NCBI RefSeq assembly: GCF_001634365.1
Contig: NZ_CP014579.1
Location: 124,001-188,000, forward strand
Length of the DNA: 64,000 nucleotides
Direction of reading: 5' to 3'
Source: Paraburkholderia phytofirmans OLGA172
GTDB taxonomy: Bacteria; Pseudomonadota; Gammaproteobacteria; Burkholderiales; Burkholderiaceae
Each line of letters begins with the position of its first letter. The first letter of the stretch is position 1. The notes below the pieces were generated by a model. That model made no database searches and was not told where the DNA came from. It was given only the letters and a program-made list of their open reading frames with translations. This document shows positions 9,308 through 18,800 of the stretch, in pieces. The position numbers and the translations under genes are program-made.

Positions 9308-10783
9308 ATGCTAGCTCGTAGATATCTGCAAATTACTTTTGTTGCCCTGCTTGGCAATGCGGTATTTGTAATGCCTGCCTTTGGGCAGACGGACATTGCC
9401 GTCCGCGACAAATCTTCGGTTCTTCGCATAACCTGCTCATGGGACCAAGGCGAGAAGGTAAGTATGGGAACGGGAATCGTTGTGAGCGACTCGGGCCTCG
9501 TACTCACCGCTGCGCATGTGATTCCCGATATCCCGGCCAGCGATCCTCTGCTTTGCTATGGGTATCCCGGAGGCTTTAACGATTCGGCATTCAAGCTCAT
9601 CCGTACGTCGAACGTTGATCGAAGTGCAACCGTCGACATCGGATACCTGCAGGCCGAAAATCCGGTCGGCTTAAAGAAGCTAGGCCTGGATTCGAGCTCT
9701 CCGGTAGAGACCCAAACCGACATCATCATTGCTGGTAGCAGGCGGGACTCCCAGGTCGCTTACTACCACGGAGTCGTGGCAACAGCGCCGCAGTTGAATA
9801 AAGTCGTCGATACGGATATCGACATCTGGCCGGGATTTAGCGGCGGCCCCGTCTATCTTAAAACGACGAGACAAGTAGTCGGCTTTGTGCACTCGGGCGT
9901 TCCCAACTCGGAATTCAAGGAGAAGAACGGGCTGTCCGGTGAGGAGATGGGGCACGCACGAGTTATCTTGTTCAGTTCTGTGGCTGTCAAGCTAAAGAGT
10001 GTCATTGCTGCGAGTGAAAAGTTTCATGCCTCTCCGTCTGAGACCAATCTTCGTCTGACACTGCTATCCATGACGTGGGGGGCGGCGGCACCGTCGTCAA
10101 ACTCGCCGCAAGCGTTGGACTTCAGTGATGTTACGGATCCGGCCGCAAAAGCGTTGATCTCGCAAGATGTGCGGTTTGATGTTGACGTCAAGGCGGGTGC
10201 TTCAAAGGTAAACAATAAAGTGGGGGTCTTGTACAAAACATGGTTCGACACTTCGAAGACGTCGTCGGAGGGGGAACATAAGTACGTGGGGGTTGAAGGT
10301 CCGAAGTCGCCTGACTTGTACTACTACGTGACAACCCAGGATAGTCCCAAGAAGACAAAAACGGGCAAGGGATTCGACTGGTATTCGCAAACTGCCGCGC
10401 CGGTCTGGGGTGAGAACTTTGACTGGAATTCGGTCATTGCAGGGGCGACCGCGCTTGCAGCTCCCGCGCCCAGCGTGAGTTGGGCCAAGCCCGCCTCGCT
10501 TCCCCGTCATCTCAGCCAGGTGGAGGTTGGATATTCGATTACGTTGGGGCACGTCGGCAACACTCCGTTGCCCGTGAAAGTCTTTGCTGCAGAGCCCGGA
10601 TACAAAATAACGGACTTTCACATTGTTTCTAGCGCGGCAAACGGGATAGTGGCGAATGTACCCGTACTTAGCGAAGATGCAAAAGTTGTAACCCAGACAT
10701 ACAAAGCCTCCTCGCCTGCAACCAATGGAGGTCCTGCCGCATTCTTTGGGACACTTATCACGATTCAAAAACCAATCGAGTAA
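9308..10783 (+). CDS. Exported trypsin-like (S1/S46-type) serine protease
   Basis: A 491-residue protein. An N-terminal signal peptide ends near MPAFGQ. The triad is visible: His in LTAAHV (H70), Asp in TVDIGYLQ (D110) and Ser in PGFSGGPV (S178), as in chymotrypsin-fold proteases of the DegP/S1 type. No PDZ domain is evident. The C-terminal half (about 260-491) is a beta-rich region of unknown function, perhaps a substrate- or surface-binding domain. Start ATG 9308 was chosen because the hydrophobic signal follows directly; upstream residues from 9242 are not signal-like. Twelve bases separate it from the next gene. Confidence 0.8.
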   Translation: MLARRYLQITFVALLGNAVFVMPAFGQTDIAVRDKSSVLRITCSWDQGEKVSMGTGIVVSDSGLVLTAAHVIPDIPASDPLLCYGYPGGFNDSAFKLIRTSNVDRSATVDIGYLQAENPVGLKKLGLDSSSPVETQTDIIIAGSRRDSQVAYYHGVVATAPQLNKVVDTDIDIWPGFSGGPVYLKTTRQVVGFVHSGVPNSEFKEKNGLSGEEMGHARVILFSSVAVKLKSVIAASEKFHASPSETNLRLTLLSMTWGAAAPSSNSPQALDFSDVTDPAAKALISQDVRFDVDVKAGASKVNNKVGVLYKTWFDTSKTSSEGEHKYVGVEGPKSPDLYYYVTTQDSPKKTKTGKGFDWYSQTAAPVWGENFDWNSVIAGATALAAPAPSVSWAKPASLPRHLSQVEVGYSITLGHVGNTPLPVKVFAAEPGYKITDFHIVSSAANGIVANVPVLSEDAKVVTQTYKASSPATNGGPAAFFGTLITIQKPIE

Positions 10784-10794
10784 AGGGAAGACCT

Positions 10795-11502
10795 GTGAAC
10801 CGACGCAATTTTTTTGGGCAGTCTGCTGCAGTCTCTATTTCGCTTGCGATGACGCCACTAGCGTTTGGAGTGGAGCAGGCCGATCCAGTTTTTTCTGGCG
10901 ATATCGACTACAGCGATACAGGGGACTCCTTACCTCATGACATCCCTTTTGGTACAAATCCGGCGCTGGATGAGGAGGAGAAGCTTGCTCGTCAGATTCT
11001 TGATGCAGCGCCCACAACGGGTTCACTTCAGGATATCGAATATTATTTCATGAATCTCACCGTGCGGAACAAAGACGGTGAGCTCTACAATTCGCAGTGG
11101 AAGAATCGATGGAATCCCGTCATCGTTCAGTTCTTCCGGTCGACCGCTAGCACAGCACATAACGACCTCGTCCCGTGGTGCGCAGCGTTTCAGAACTGGT
11201 GTCTCGATAGATTGGGCTTTAAGGGTACAAATAGCGCATCATCAGGATCATTCCGAACATATGGGCTGCAGGTAACAGATCCGAAACCGGGTGACTTCGT
11301 TGTCTTTCGCGACAAGGATCCTGACGCCGCTAGGCAGGGGCACGGTCACATCGCGCTGTTTCTATATCGAGATGGTGACCGAGTGTTTGTGCTCGGTGGG
11401 AATCAGCATGCCGGCAAGCACTTCACCTCCGTGAATGTATCTCACTTTCCCCTTGTTGGTTATATGCCGATAGACGGCTATCGCCGCCCAGTGAAGAAGT
11501 GA
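10795..11502 (+). CDS. Exported CHAP/NlpC-like amidase (TIGR02594-type)
   Basis: A 235-residue protein starting at GTG 10795 after AAGGGAAG. The leader MNRRNFFGQSAAVSISLAM resembles a Tat-type signal, though only one twin-Arg is present. The catalytic core shows the Cys of PWCAAFQNWCLDRLG and the His of GHGHIALFL, the pattern of CHAP/TIGR02594 cysteine peptidases that cut peptidoglycan cross-links or stem peptides. It is the third gene of the run starting at 7681. The association of a wall hydrolase with a serine protease suggests action in the periplasm or on a competitor's envelope. Confidence 0.7.
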   Translation: MNRRNFFGQSAAVSISLAMTPLAFGVEQADPVFSGDIDYSDTGDSLPHDIPFGTNPALDEEEKLARQILDAAPTTGSLQDIEYYFMNLTVRNKDGELYNSQWKNRWNPVIVQFFRSTASTAHNDLVPWCAAFQNWCLDRLGFKGTNSASSGSFRTYGLQVTDPKPGDFVVFRDKDPDAARQGHGHIALFLYRDGDRVFVLGGNQHAGKHFTSVNVSHFPLVGYMPIDGYRRPVKK

Positions 11503-11702
11503 ACTCGTCGCCTGGACCCCTGGGCCAAGTTGAGATCAGTCTGCGAGGCAAACCGTGTCCACAAGGCTCTGCAGTTGACAGGTACTGGATGTCGCCATGA
11601 ACAGATTTCTTGCGACGTCAGGACTTGCCGACTTGGTGAAGCTTTCCCGGAGCCGATTTTGGGTTGGGTGGAGCGAAAATGGGGACCTGCTACCGGAGCG
11701 GA

Positions 11703-12647
11703 TTAATCACACTTTTCGCCCAATGCGGCGAGCTTGTCACAAAGAGCCCCTCCCCACCGCGCGAGGTCGAAGTTGCGTGGGTCATCGTGACCGTCGGGGA
11801 TGCCGCGATCAATGGCAACGTGATATGCGGGAACCAGCCACCGTTTTGCACGTACACTAGCGTCGATGTATGCCAACGCGAGGCGATCATATTGCGCGTC
11901 GGTGAACCCGGGCGTCTGGGCAATCCGGTCATTTCGACAATTGCCCTTTGCGTTCAGTGGCCCCTCGCTAGGACGCAAGTCAACCGTCCGTAATTGAACG
12001 TTCTCCACATGCAGGAAGATGCCACGAGTGCGGTCGCCAACAAAACTCTCTAGTTTGGTCGCTCTCCATGGTGTCGAAAAGTCACGTCCTTGCGGCTGGA
12101 TAGACTTGCCGTCACGGGTGATGAATAGATGAGCGTCCCCGCTGTCTTCCCACCGTTCCTTGCGATTCCAGGTGGCGGAAGAGGAGTCGGATTCAGAAAA
12201 TTGTTGAGTACGTGTGCATACGTTGATGCTTGTGTCGTGAATGACGAAGTATCGCGCTTCGGGGTGATCGTTCGCTGACGAATGGGAGACAGGCTTGTCG
12301 AGCTGGCCGCCGACTTCGTCTTCGCCTATTCCCTTGCCGTGTAAATAAGAACGAAATCGCTCGGTGTTTAGCGTAAATTTCCGAGTCATCAGCGACTCGA
12401 AGGGAGGCGGCAGCGAGGATCCTCTGCGCGGCGCTTGCCGGTCGTTACCCGCAGGCTGTAAAAGGCATTTCGCCTGTTCGAGTCGCGTGCCCGAGAATTC
12501 AAGAGTCGCGGAGTCGAATGCACAGTCCGTAGTAGCTGCTCCGGCTGTGGACACGGCGACAGTCGCTAGAATCGGTGGAACTAAACACCGAATCATTCTA
12601 AACGGATTCAGACCTCTGCCGGCGTACGGTTGTCCAAAGCTAGGCAT
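11703..12647 (-). CDS. Exported N-acetylmuramoyl-L-alanine amidase-like protein
   Basis: A 314-residue protein. RYFVIHDTS (first zinc-ligand His), HLFITRDGKS, a central FLHVEN and the C-terminal LVPAYHVAIDRG and DGHDDPRNFDL follow the order of the Amidase_2/PGRP fold. ATG 12647 has a strong GGAG site (GTGAGGAGCTCAG) and leads into a signal with a longer n-region; an internal ATG at 12596 would start directly at the hydrophobic core. It is convergent with the plus-strand CHAP-type gene and lies downstream of the subtilase on the same strand. Likely acts on peptidoglycan in the periplasm. Confidence 0.65.
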   Translation of the reverse strand: MPSFGQPYAGRGLNPFRMIRCLVPPILATVAVSTAGAATTDCAFDSATLEFSGTRLEQAKCLLQPAGNDRQAPRRGSSLPPPFESLMTRKFTLNTERFRSYLHGKGIGEDEVGGQLDKPVSHSSANDHPEARYFVIHDTSINVCTRTQQFSESDSSSATWNRKERWEDSGDAHLFITRDGKSIQPQGRDFSTPWRATKLESFVGDRTRGIFLHVENVQLRTVDLRPSEGPLNAKGNCRNDRIAQTPGFTDAQYDRLALAYIDASVRAKRWLVPAYHVAIDRGIPDGHDDPRNFDLARWGGALCDKLAALGEKCD

Positions 12648-13098
12648 CTGAGCTCCTCACCTGGTTGTTGTAAGTTTCTCAAATATGTATGACCAAAAAC
12701 TCGTCGTTGCGATTTTTTAAGCGATCTCTATTTGCGATGAAACACATTTCGACTTGCGAGCACTGGCTTGGGCCATGGTGATTTGACGCCGACCAGTGGA
12801 TGTTTGATAACGAAATATCCGAACGTCGGGGCCCACCAGTCCGATTTTCAATCTACTGACCTGCTGGAAGCCGAGGACACAATCCAAATGAGAACGAGAT
12901 CGATCAGACGGCTACAATGAGAGGAGGATGCGACCGAGTTCAATGCGCCCCCTTGTTCAATTCGGATATCCACCGCACATCGTTGGCGGCGGCGAGGTGG
13001 GGCAGACCTTTTGGAGGCAAAGCGCGACATATAGACGTGGAAGCCGTGTAGTCGAAGAGGGAATGAGGCGCCGCCAGGTTTTGCAGAGTGTCGATGGG
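12648..13098. other. Intergenic region, nothing recognised
   Basis: About 450 bases between two minus-strand genes. Several short plus frames exist but none is convincing. The amidase promoter should lie at its left end. Confidence 0.45.
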
Positions 13099-14856
13099 CT
13101 AACCTCCTTTAAGCGGATGGCTATCGAGATACTTTCTCAACTCGACTGATATGTTCTCTTTTTTCAGAGCAGCGATGAAAGTACTCCTTGCGTCAAGCTG
13201 ATTCGCAAGGGTCGAAACCTCTGGCTGGTCATCGGTGTACTTCGCCAATTCGGGCGATTGTAACGATACCTGTAAGGCCTCAAGTTCACGCATCTGGTCA
13301 ATTGCAGACAAACTCGAGTGCTCATTCAACCCAAACAAAATTCTCCAAAACGGAAAACTCACCTGCGCCGGCTCTTCTACTTTGAATGGTCCCTTAGCGG
13401 AGTGCTTCATTGCGACGTCGGCCCTGAGAAGTCCATTGCCGAAGTAGGTGCGACTCGTTTTCGCACCGGCCTTTGCGACGTCAGCAGATTCAAAAATTGC
13501 CTTCATGCTTGCCTCTACTCTTGTCGGACCCGGAGCTATATGTTCTTGAACAGCGTGGGACTGAAGCCAAAGTGCGAATGCCGCAGCGACTTGAGGAGTC
13601 GCTGCTGACGTACCAGCTCCGTCAAGGTCATATTCATGCTCTGTCCCCCACTTGGCCCACGGAATATTAGGCGTATAAGCTGCAACAGCTTTCTGCATCA
13701 CTGAGGCTGGTCCGTAATTTCCTTCCATGGAACCATCGGCTCCCGGCGGACTTAAGTAGGGCGTGTAATCAGCCATTGCACCTGAAACGGTGACCACCCT
13801 AGAAAAACGGCTCGGATAGACAGTAAAGTGAGTCGGAAAGTTGGAAAAATTGTTGCCGGCTGCGGCAACGATTACGATCCCTTTCGAGTAGGCCTTATTT
13901 ACTGCGGATGCCCATTTGCGCGAGGGTAGTCCGCCCATACTGATTGATACGACGTCGCAAAATTGCTCCGTTCCGGCACCTGGTAGAGTTGCCGCATAGT
14001 CTATGCCCTGCGCCATCTCCTTCGTCCAAAAGTGCACGACCGAGTCAGAGATTCTGACGGGAACAATGAGCGCGTCTGGAGCCCCACCAAGGTCCCCTTG
14101 AAAATGATCGGAATTCTCAGAGGCAAGCACCTTTCCACCCGCAAGAATGCCAATCGTTCCAGTGCCATGCATAGGATTTTTGATCAACGCGGTGGAGGTG
14201 CCAGGATCGGTAGCGTTGTCGATTCCGACCTTGTCCCCGTCAAAGAAATTACGCTGAAGCTTGGTTTGCAATTGACGCGGCGTGCTGCTGTGTTGTGGCC
14301 AAATCCCGGTGTCCAGAATTGTTATCCTTGGAATGCACCCCCCCTTCTTTATTTGAGTCCTGGCGGTAGCAAGCCCTGAGTAAGCGTCTTCCAGGTGCCA
14401 CGCGAACCGGTTGCCATTTGGCCACGGAGGCGGCAACGGACCTACTGCCTGCACGGAGGTTGGTGCCTTACTCTCGACATTTGGCTCAATATAAACGTCA
14501 TTCGCTCCGGATGATGTTGACGCAATTCCCGGTCCCCGCGCAGTCTCGGCGGCCGTATATGCATCATCCCAAGGATTGGTGTCCGCAGTGGGAGGCAATT
14601 TCGGTACGGCGATGAGCCATCTCCCTTGCTCGCCGTTGCTTAAGATCTCGGCTTCCGACGCTGGCGACAGGGGTTTTATGTCGTATGTACTCGCTAATGA
14701 ATCAAGTCCCTGAGCGCTGGCGATCGCAGGACCCTTTTGTTTCACGAAAATGAGCAATTCATGCCGCCGGATGGAGTCGGTGTCAGCATTTTGGGCCCAA
14801 CCAGATACTGGAGAGAAGCTGATAGTGACGAGCAGCACCACGGTACGCTTGTTCAT
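13099..14856 (-). CDS. Exported subtilisin-like serine protease (S8)
   Basis: A 585-residue protein with a signal peptide (MNKRTVVLLVTISFSPVSGWA). The subtilase triad is intact: Asp in TILDTGIW (D182), His in MHGTGTIGILAG (H230), Ser in GAGTSAATPQ (S417), plus the oxyanion Asn in AAAGNN. Residues 30-140 look like a propeptide region. ATG 14856 has GGAGAC upstream, better than 14889. The C-terminal 120 residues extend past the protease domain with no recognised fold. It is the second endopeptidase in this exported cluster, on the strand opposite to the trypsin-like one. Confidence 0.85.
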   Translation of the reverse strand: MNKRTVVLLVTISFSPVSGWAQNADTDSIRRHELLIFVKQKGPAIASAQGLDSLASTYDIKPLSPASEAEILSNGEQGRWLIAVPKLPPTADTNPWDDAYTAAETARGPGIASTSSGANDVYIEPNVESKAPTSVQAVGPLPPPWPNGNRFAWHLEDAYSGLATARTQIKKGGCIPRITILDTGIWPQHSSTPRQLQTKLQRNFFDGDKVGIDNATDPGTSTALIKNPMHGTGTIGILAGGKVLASENSDHFQGDLGGAPDALIVPVRISDSVVHFWTKEMAQGIDYAATLPGAGTEQFCDVVSISMGGLPSRKWASAVNKAYSKGIVIVAAAGNNFSNFPTHFTVYPSRFSRVVTVSGAMADYTPYLSPPGADGSMEGNYGPASVMQKAVAAYTPNIPWAKWGTEHEYDLDGAGTSAATPQVAAAFALWLQSHAVQEHIAPGPTRVEASMKAIFESADVAKAGAKTSRTYFGNGLLRADVAMKHSAKGPFKVEEPAQVSFPFWRILFGLNEHSSLSAIDQMRELEALQVSLQSPELAKYTDDQPEVSTLANQLDARSTFIAALKKENISVELRKYLDSHPLKGG

Positions 14857-15792
14857 CCGATGTCTCCATTTAGTAACAATGGACTGCATAAAGCGGAACC
14901 CAGATTGAAAATAGCAACTGTGGACGCCGCATTAATATGCATGCGCCTATGTAAAAGAAGCAGCGGAAATCGGGATGGCATGGCGAATATCTGTCGATAC
15001 TCGCATTGGACGACTAAATAAGGTCAAAAACGCACGAGGCGTAACGTGTCTTCCTTCAAAGCATGACTCATTCATTTCACTGTCGTCAATCGGATTTTGT
15101 GAAATTGCGAGCTACATGATACGGTTCCAGGGAAATCGATAGTAGGGTCTATGCCGCTTATCGTGGGTTCCGATGCCGAGTGATCTCAGCAGAAAGACGG
15201 AGGAGGTCAGATGTGATTCCAGTGGTCCGGTCAGAATTGAGAGGCACTATCGAACACCGGTCCCTGCACGTGTATGGCGTGAGCTTTACTTTCATGAACC
15301 ATTGGAGAGAGGCGCGCCGACGATCAGCTGTCGGGGTGACTGCGCGGCTTGCGGCGTTAATGACGATCAACGAATCATGACGGCGGCAGGCTTCGTGCTA
15401 GAAATACGTAAATATAGTCAGCTAGCGAGAACGTCAGAAGATTGTCGTTGGATGGGACCTTCCCGCGTGTTGCGACGGTTGTTTGAGAGCATCCTGCGCT
15501 GATTAATCTGCTCAGAAATTCGCTTAAAGTGAGCCGATTCTAAATGTCTGAGCCGAGTTGCTTCAAGGTATTGGCAGTCGAGTGGATGAAGGCCATGTCG
15601 ATGAGAGTTGTTGAAGGGGCCGGCTAGTACCGGCGAAACGCTACGACGATGGGCGAGTTCGGACCATCCTTGACCCAGTCCCTGACCGGTGCTTCAATCG
15701 TTTTGCTCGCAACAAACAGATGTCGCCTACTGGTTCGCGAGGCCGGATGTTGAAAGCAGGCGGCGGTCTAACGGGTCGTTCAGCTAATAGGT
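14857..15792. other. Long intergenic region
   Basis: About 930 bases separate the subtilase from the truncated NTPase. Short frames around 15158-15502 on both strands overlap one another and carry no motif. I see no repeat or RNA structure that I would defend. Confidence 0.4.
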
Positions 15793-16809
15793 ATGGGGAT
15801 GCCAATCGATTTGCCAGTTTGGGTGAAGGCCGGGGTCGGCTGGGCGTGGCCAAAAGTAAAGCAATGGGGTGTCGACTGGTTCACCCGGGCTGGCGTGAGC
15901 CGGAAGTCGATGGATGGTGGAGATCTTGCCGGCGAGGGCAGTCTTCCGTACCTCGTCAAGATGGAGTTGGAAAGACTCGCATCAGACCCCTTGGCTTTAC
16001 CGCAGATTCGGTCGGAAGCGTTTAGAAGCTGGATTACCTCGCTCGCCAATCTCGACCTGTTTGTCTCCGTTCTTGTCGCGAAAGCCGGCGGCAGGGATGA
16101 TGTGGCGGCAAACGCCTACGCTTCGCTCGCAGATAAATTTCAGGAGGCGGTGGGCGAGACTTCAAAGCTCGCCACAGGCTGGATTAACGTCACTATTTCC
16201 TACATACACGGGCAGCTGAACGCTACCGATGCAGGGCGAAGCGCGCTGCAAATTGCTTTGGGTTACCGGAATACGGCCCAACTGGATCGCATCGAAAGCC
16301 TGGTGATGCCGCCGTCTGCAGAGGACGTGATTGCCAAAGCGAGGAAGGTTGCCACGGGGTTGCTAGTAGCTGGCCGCCGAAGTTGGAAGATGCCTCGGTC
16401 CGTTGCACCGTTGACACTAGAGGAGCACAAGTCGAATGCGGGCGGTGAATCCCAACGGATCACGATTGCTGAGCTGGCTTCGGCCATCGATGACGGCAGA
16501 AATCTAATTCTGTTCGGTTCGGGTGGAATCGGAAAGACGACCTACCTGCTCGAGCTATGTGGGCTATGTTTGACTGCCGGGGGCCGGATACCGTTGTTCA
16601 TTGATGCTGCCGTCTGGGCACGTAGCAACGCATCCGTTCTGGATTATATAGTCGGTTCGCCCGCAGCGCAGGTCAATCAGGCAACGGCAGCGGAGCTTGC
16701 AGATCGACGAATTGAGCACGGCGACCTCGAATGTGTCACAACGGCGACAACACGCCATATGTTCGGTCGCCGCGCTTCCGTCTTTGCGGCGCGAACCCTT
16801 GCACGTTAG
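15793..16809 (+). pseudogene. Truncated NACHT/STAND NTPase
   Basis: The frame encodes 338 residues. A helical N-terminal region of about 235 residues is followed by a Walker A loop LFGSGGIGKTTYLLEL (about 241-256) of the NACHT/STAND type, then PLFIDAAVW. STAND proteins need a few hundred more residues (Walker B, winged helix, sensor repeats), but the frame degenerates after about 16735 and stops at 16809. The gene thus looks 3'-truncated by a deletion that brought it next to the operon starting at 16885. Such NTPases act as cytoplasmic sensors in defence. The fragment is not expected to work alone. Confidence 0.6.
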
Positions 16810-16884
16810 AGTTCTTTTTTGGACGATTGATTGTTGGAGGGATTCAAACTACGCTGAGGCGGACGACTAGCGCGGAGAGCCGCC

Positions 16885-17535
16885 ATGTTTTCTTCGCAAT
16901 ATGCTGCGAGGTTCAGATTACTGGCGTGCTATCTATGTTTGGCCGGGATGATTATGCCTCGAGTACGGGCGGAAGGTAGTCCCCCCAAAGAACCCGCTTC
17001 CGCGCCGCATGCCGATTTGCTGACCTTTCTCCTGGAAAAGGCGAGCGCGATGGTCGGAGCTCACCCAACTCGCTACAGCAATCACATTTCACGCGGCTTG
17101 GCGTTGCATGAAACAGTCGTTCGAATAACGGACGAAAAGATAGATTTAAGTTCCGTGTTGGGTAATGTATCGGACCCGACTTATTACCTCCGATGGCAAC
17201 CGTTGGCGATATCCGACCGGAGCGCCGAAGGTGATCCCGTCGGACCGATTCCTTACGCAAGGACTCCATCAACACCTGCCTGGGGCTCATCCGACGGACT
17301 CAGGCCGGGACTATACGAAGTATCGTTGGTACGACGAGACGATGATACGTATCGGCTAGCCGGCGCTGCCACCGCTTGGGTACTTATCTGTGACGCGAGG
17401 ACGTTCAAGGCGGACAGTGCGGCCTTTCGCGATGCGCAGCGTAAATTGGAAGCGCGGACGTCTATCGATCCGACGGAGGAGAAAACGCTCCTGCGCGCTA
17501 TGCTCGATCTGTTGGCGAAGCAGGGTAATAAGTAA
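16885..17535 (+). CDS. Exported protein of unknown function, CHASE2-CHAT operon
   Basis: A 216-residue protein with an N-terminal hydrophobic signal (about 10-27) after ATG 16885. It has YYLRWQPLAISD and GLYEVSLVRRDD, giving a beta-rich core, and a charged helical C-terminus. I do not recognise the family. The next gene begins 32 bases downstream, so it heads an operon with the CHASE2 and TPR-CHAT proteins. An extracytoplasmic place fits its partners. It might be a ligand-binding or scaffold subunit; that is inference. Confidence 0.65.
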   Translation: MFSSQYAARFRLLACYLCLAGMIMPRVRAEGSPPKEPASAPHADLLTFLLEKASAMVGAHPTRYSNHISRGLALHETVVRITDEKIDLSSVLGNVSDPTYYLRWQPLAISDRSAEGDPVGPIPYARTPSTPAWGSSDGLRPGLYEVSLVRRDDDTYRLAGAATAWVLICDARTFKADSAAFRDAQRKLEARTSIDPTEEKTLLRAMLDLLAKQGNK

Positions 17536-17567
17536 AACCTAACCTACCACTGACCGGTGTCGTTGCG

Positions 17568-18752
17568 ATGCGCTACCACTTCAAGCGATTGGCTACGCAA
17601 TTGAAGCCCAGGAGGGGATGGCGCGGGATGGCTGCCAATCTGGTGGTCTGCTATGCCTTCGTTGTGTTACTGGGTCAGCACAATGTCTGGGAGGTCAGAG
17701 ACTTTGTGTTCGATCTCCAGGCGCAACTTTTCCATGCCTTGCCCGTAGGGTCGAGGCAAGTGACCATCGTGAGTATCGAGCAGGACGACTATAAGCAGAT
17801 TTTTCACGATCAGAGTCCCCTCAATGATCAAAAATTACGGAAACTCATTGAGAAGATTCTCGAGGGAAATCCGGCTGCGCTCGGGGTGGACATCCAGACC
17901 GCCGATCCGCAGTTTCAGTCGTTGGATAATTTACCCGACCTGAATAAGGTTGTATGGGCACGGGCATCAATCTCGAAGTCCGAAGACCGCATTGACCCGG
18001 GCGACGTCCTTGGCGATAGCCCGGCAACACTGATTTCCGGCGTCGCCGTGTTTCCTGACGATTCGGAGGATTCGGCAACCCGTCGGTATCAGCGGCGGGT
18101 CAATACAACCAGAGGAGCTGAAGATACCTTTGCGTGGGCCATTGCCAAGCAGTCATGGAAAGAGTCTTCAAAGGGAAGCGTGACGTCCCCTAACGATGAC
18201 TTCGTCGTCAGGGACGTTCGTTACACGGACTTCCCGCCGCGCCCTGAGCATACCGCGTCACAGGTCATCGCTCCTGGGTTTGGCTGGAACGGGTCAATAG
18301 ACGGAAAGATTGTTTTGCTCGGTGGTCGCTACGACGCGGCCGACAAACACAAAACGCCTTACGCCGGAGAGATGGATGGCGTTGACGTTTTGGCGAACGC
18401 TATCGAGACCGAGATTAACCATCGCTCGCAGGCAAGCGTTACCCGGCTTCAGCTATTTTTTCTGGCCATTTCGCAAGTGCTTGTACTCAATTGGCTGTTT
18501 TCCTGGAAGTCGTTCGGGCTAGCCTTGACCATCAGTCTCATCTTCGTGCTGGACGCTGTCCCCTTGTTCTATCTGTCAGGATCATTCCAGCTATGGCCGT
18601 ATAGTGCACTCCTCACCATATTAGTGATCATGGAAGAGGGTGTGGTCCATTTCAATCATAAAGTCAATGAGATGATGCGTAAGTATTTCGCCCGGAAAGA
18701 TCCGACATCAGAAGGAGAGGGGGACAAAGAGGCCGACACCCCCCACAAGTAA
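17568..18752 (+). CDS. CHASE2 sensor membrane protein
   Basis: A 394-residue protein. One membrane segment lies at about residues 24-40, then a long outside domain with QVTIVSIEQDDY, GVDIQ and, near its end, IDGKIVLLGGRYDAADKHKTP and MDGVDVLANAI: the hallmarks of the CHASE2 extracytoplasmic sensor domain. Three membrane segments follow (about 290-370), then a short charged tail. CHASE2 usually feeds a cyclase or kinase; here no output domain is fused, so the signal may pass to the TPR-CHAT protein encoded 48 bases downstream. Confidence 0.8.
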   Translation: MRYHFKRLATQLKPRRGWRGMAANLVVCYAFVVLLGQHNVWEVRDFVFDLQAQLFHALPVGSRQVTIVSIEQDDYKQIFHDQSPLNDQKLRKLIEKILEGNPAALGVDIQTADPQFQSLDNLPDLNKVVWARASISKSEDRIDPGDVLGDSPATLISGVAVFPDDSEDSATRRYQRRVNTTRGAEDTFAWAIAKQSWKESSKGSVTSPNDDFVVRDVRYTDFPPRPEHTASQVIAPGFGWNGSIDGKIVLLGGRYDAADKHKTPYAGEMDGVDVLANAIETEINHRSQASVTRLQLFFLAISQVLVLNWLFSWKSFGLALTISLIFVLDAVPLFYLSGSFQLWPYSALLTILVIMEEGVVHFNHKVNEMMRKYFARKDPTSEGEGDKEADTPHK

Positions 18753-18800
18753 AGAACCAACCTGATTGCCAACATTGGTGCTTCTAGCCTGGAGCGCATT

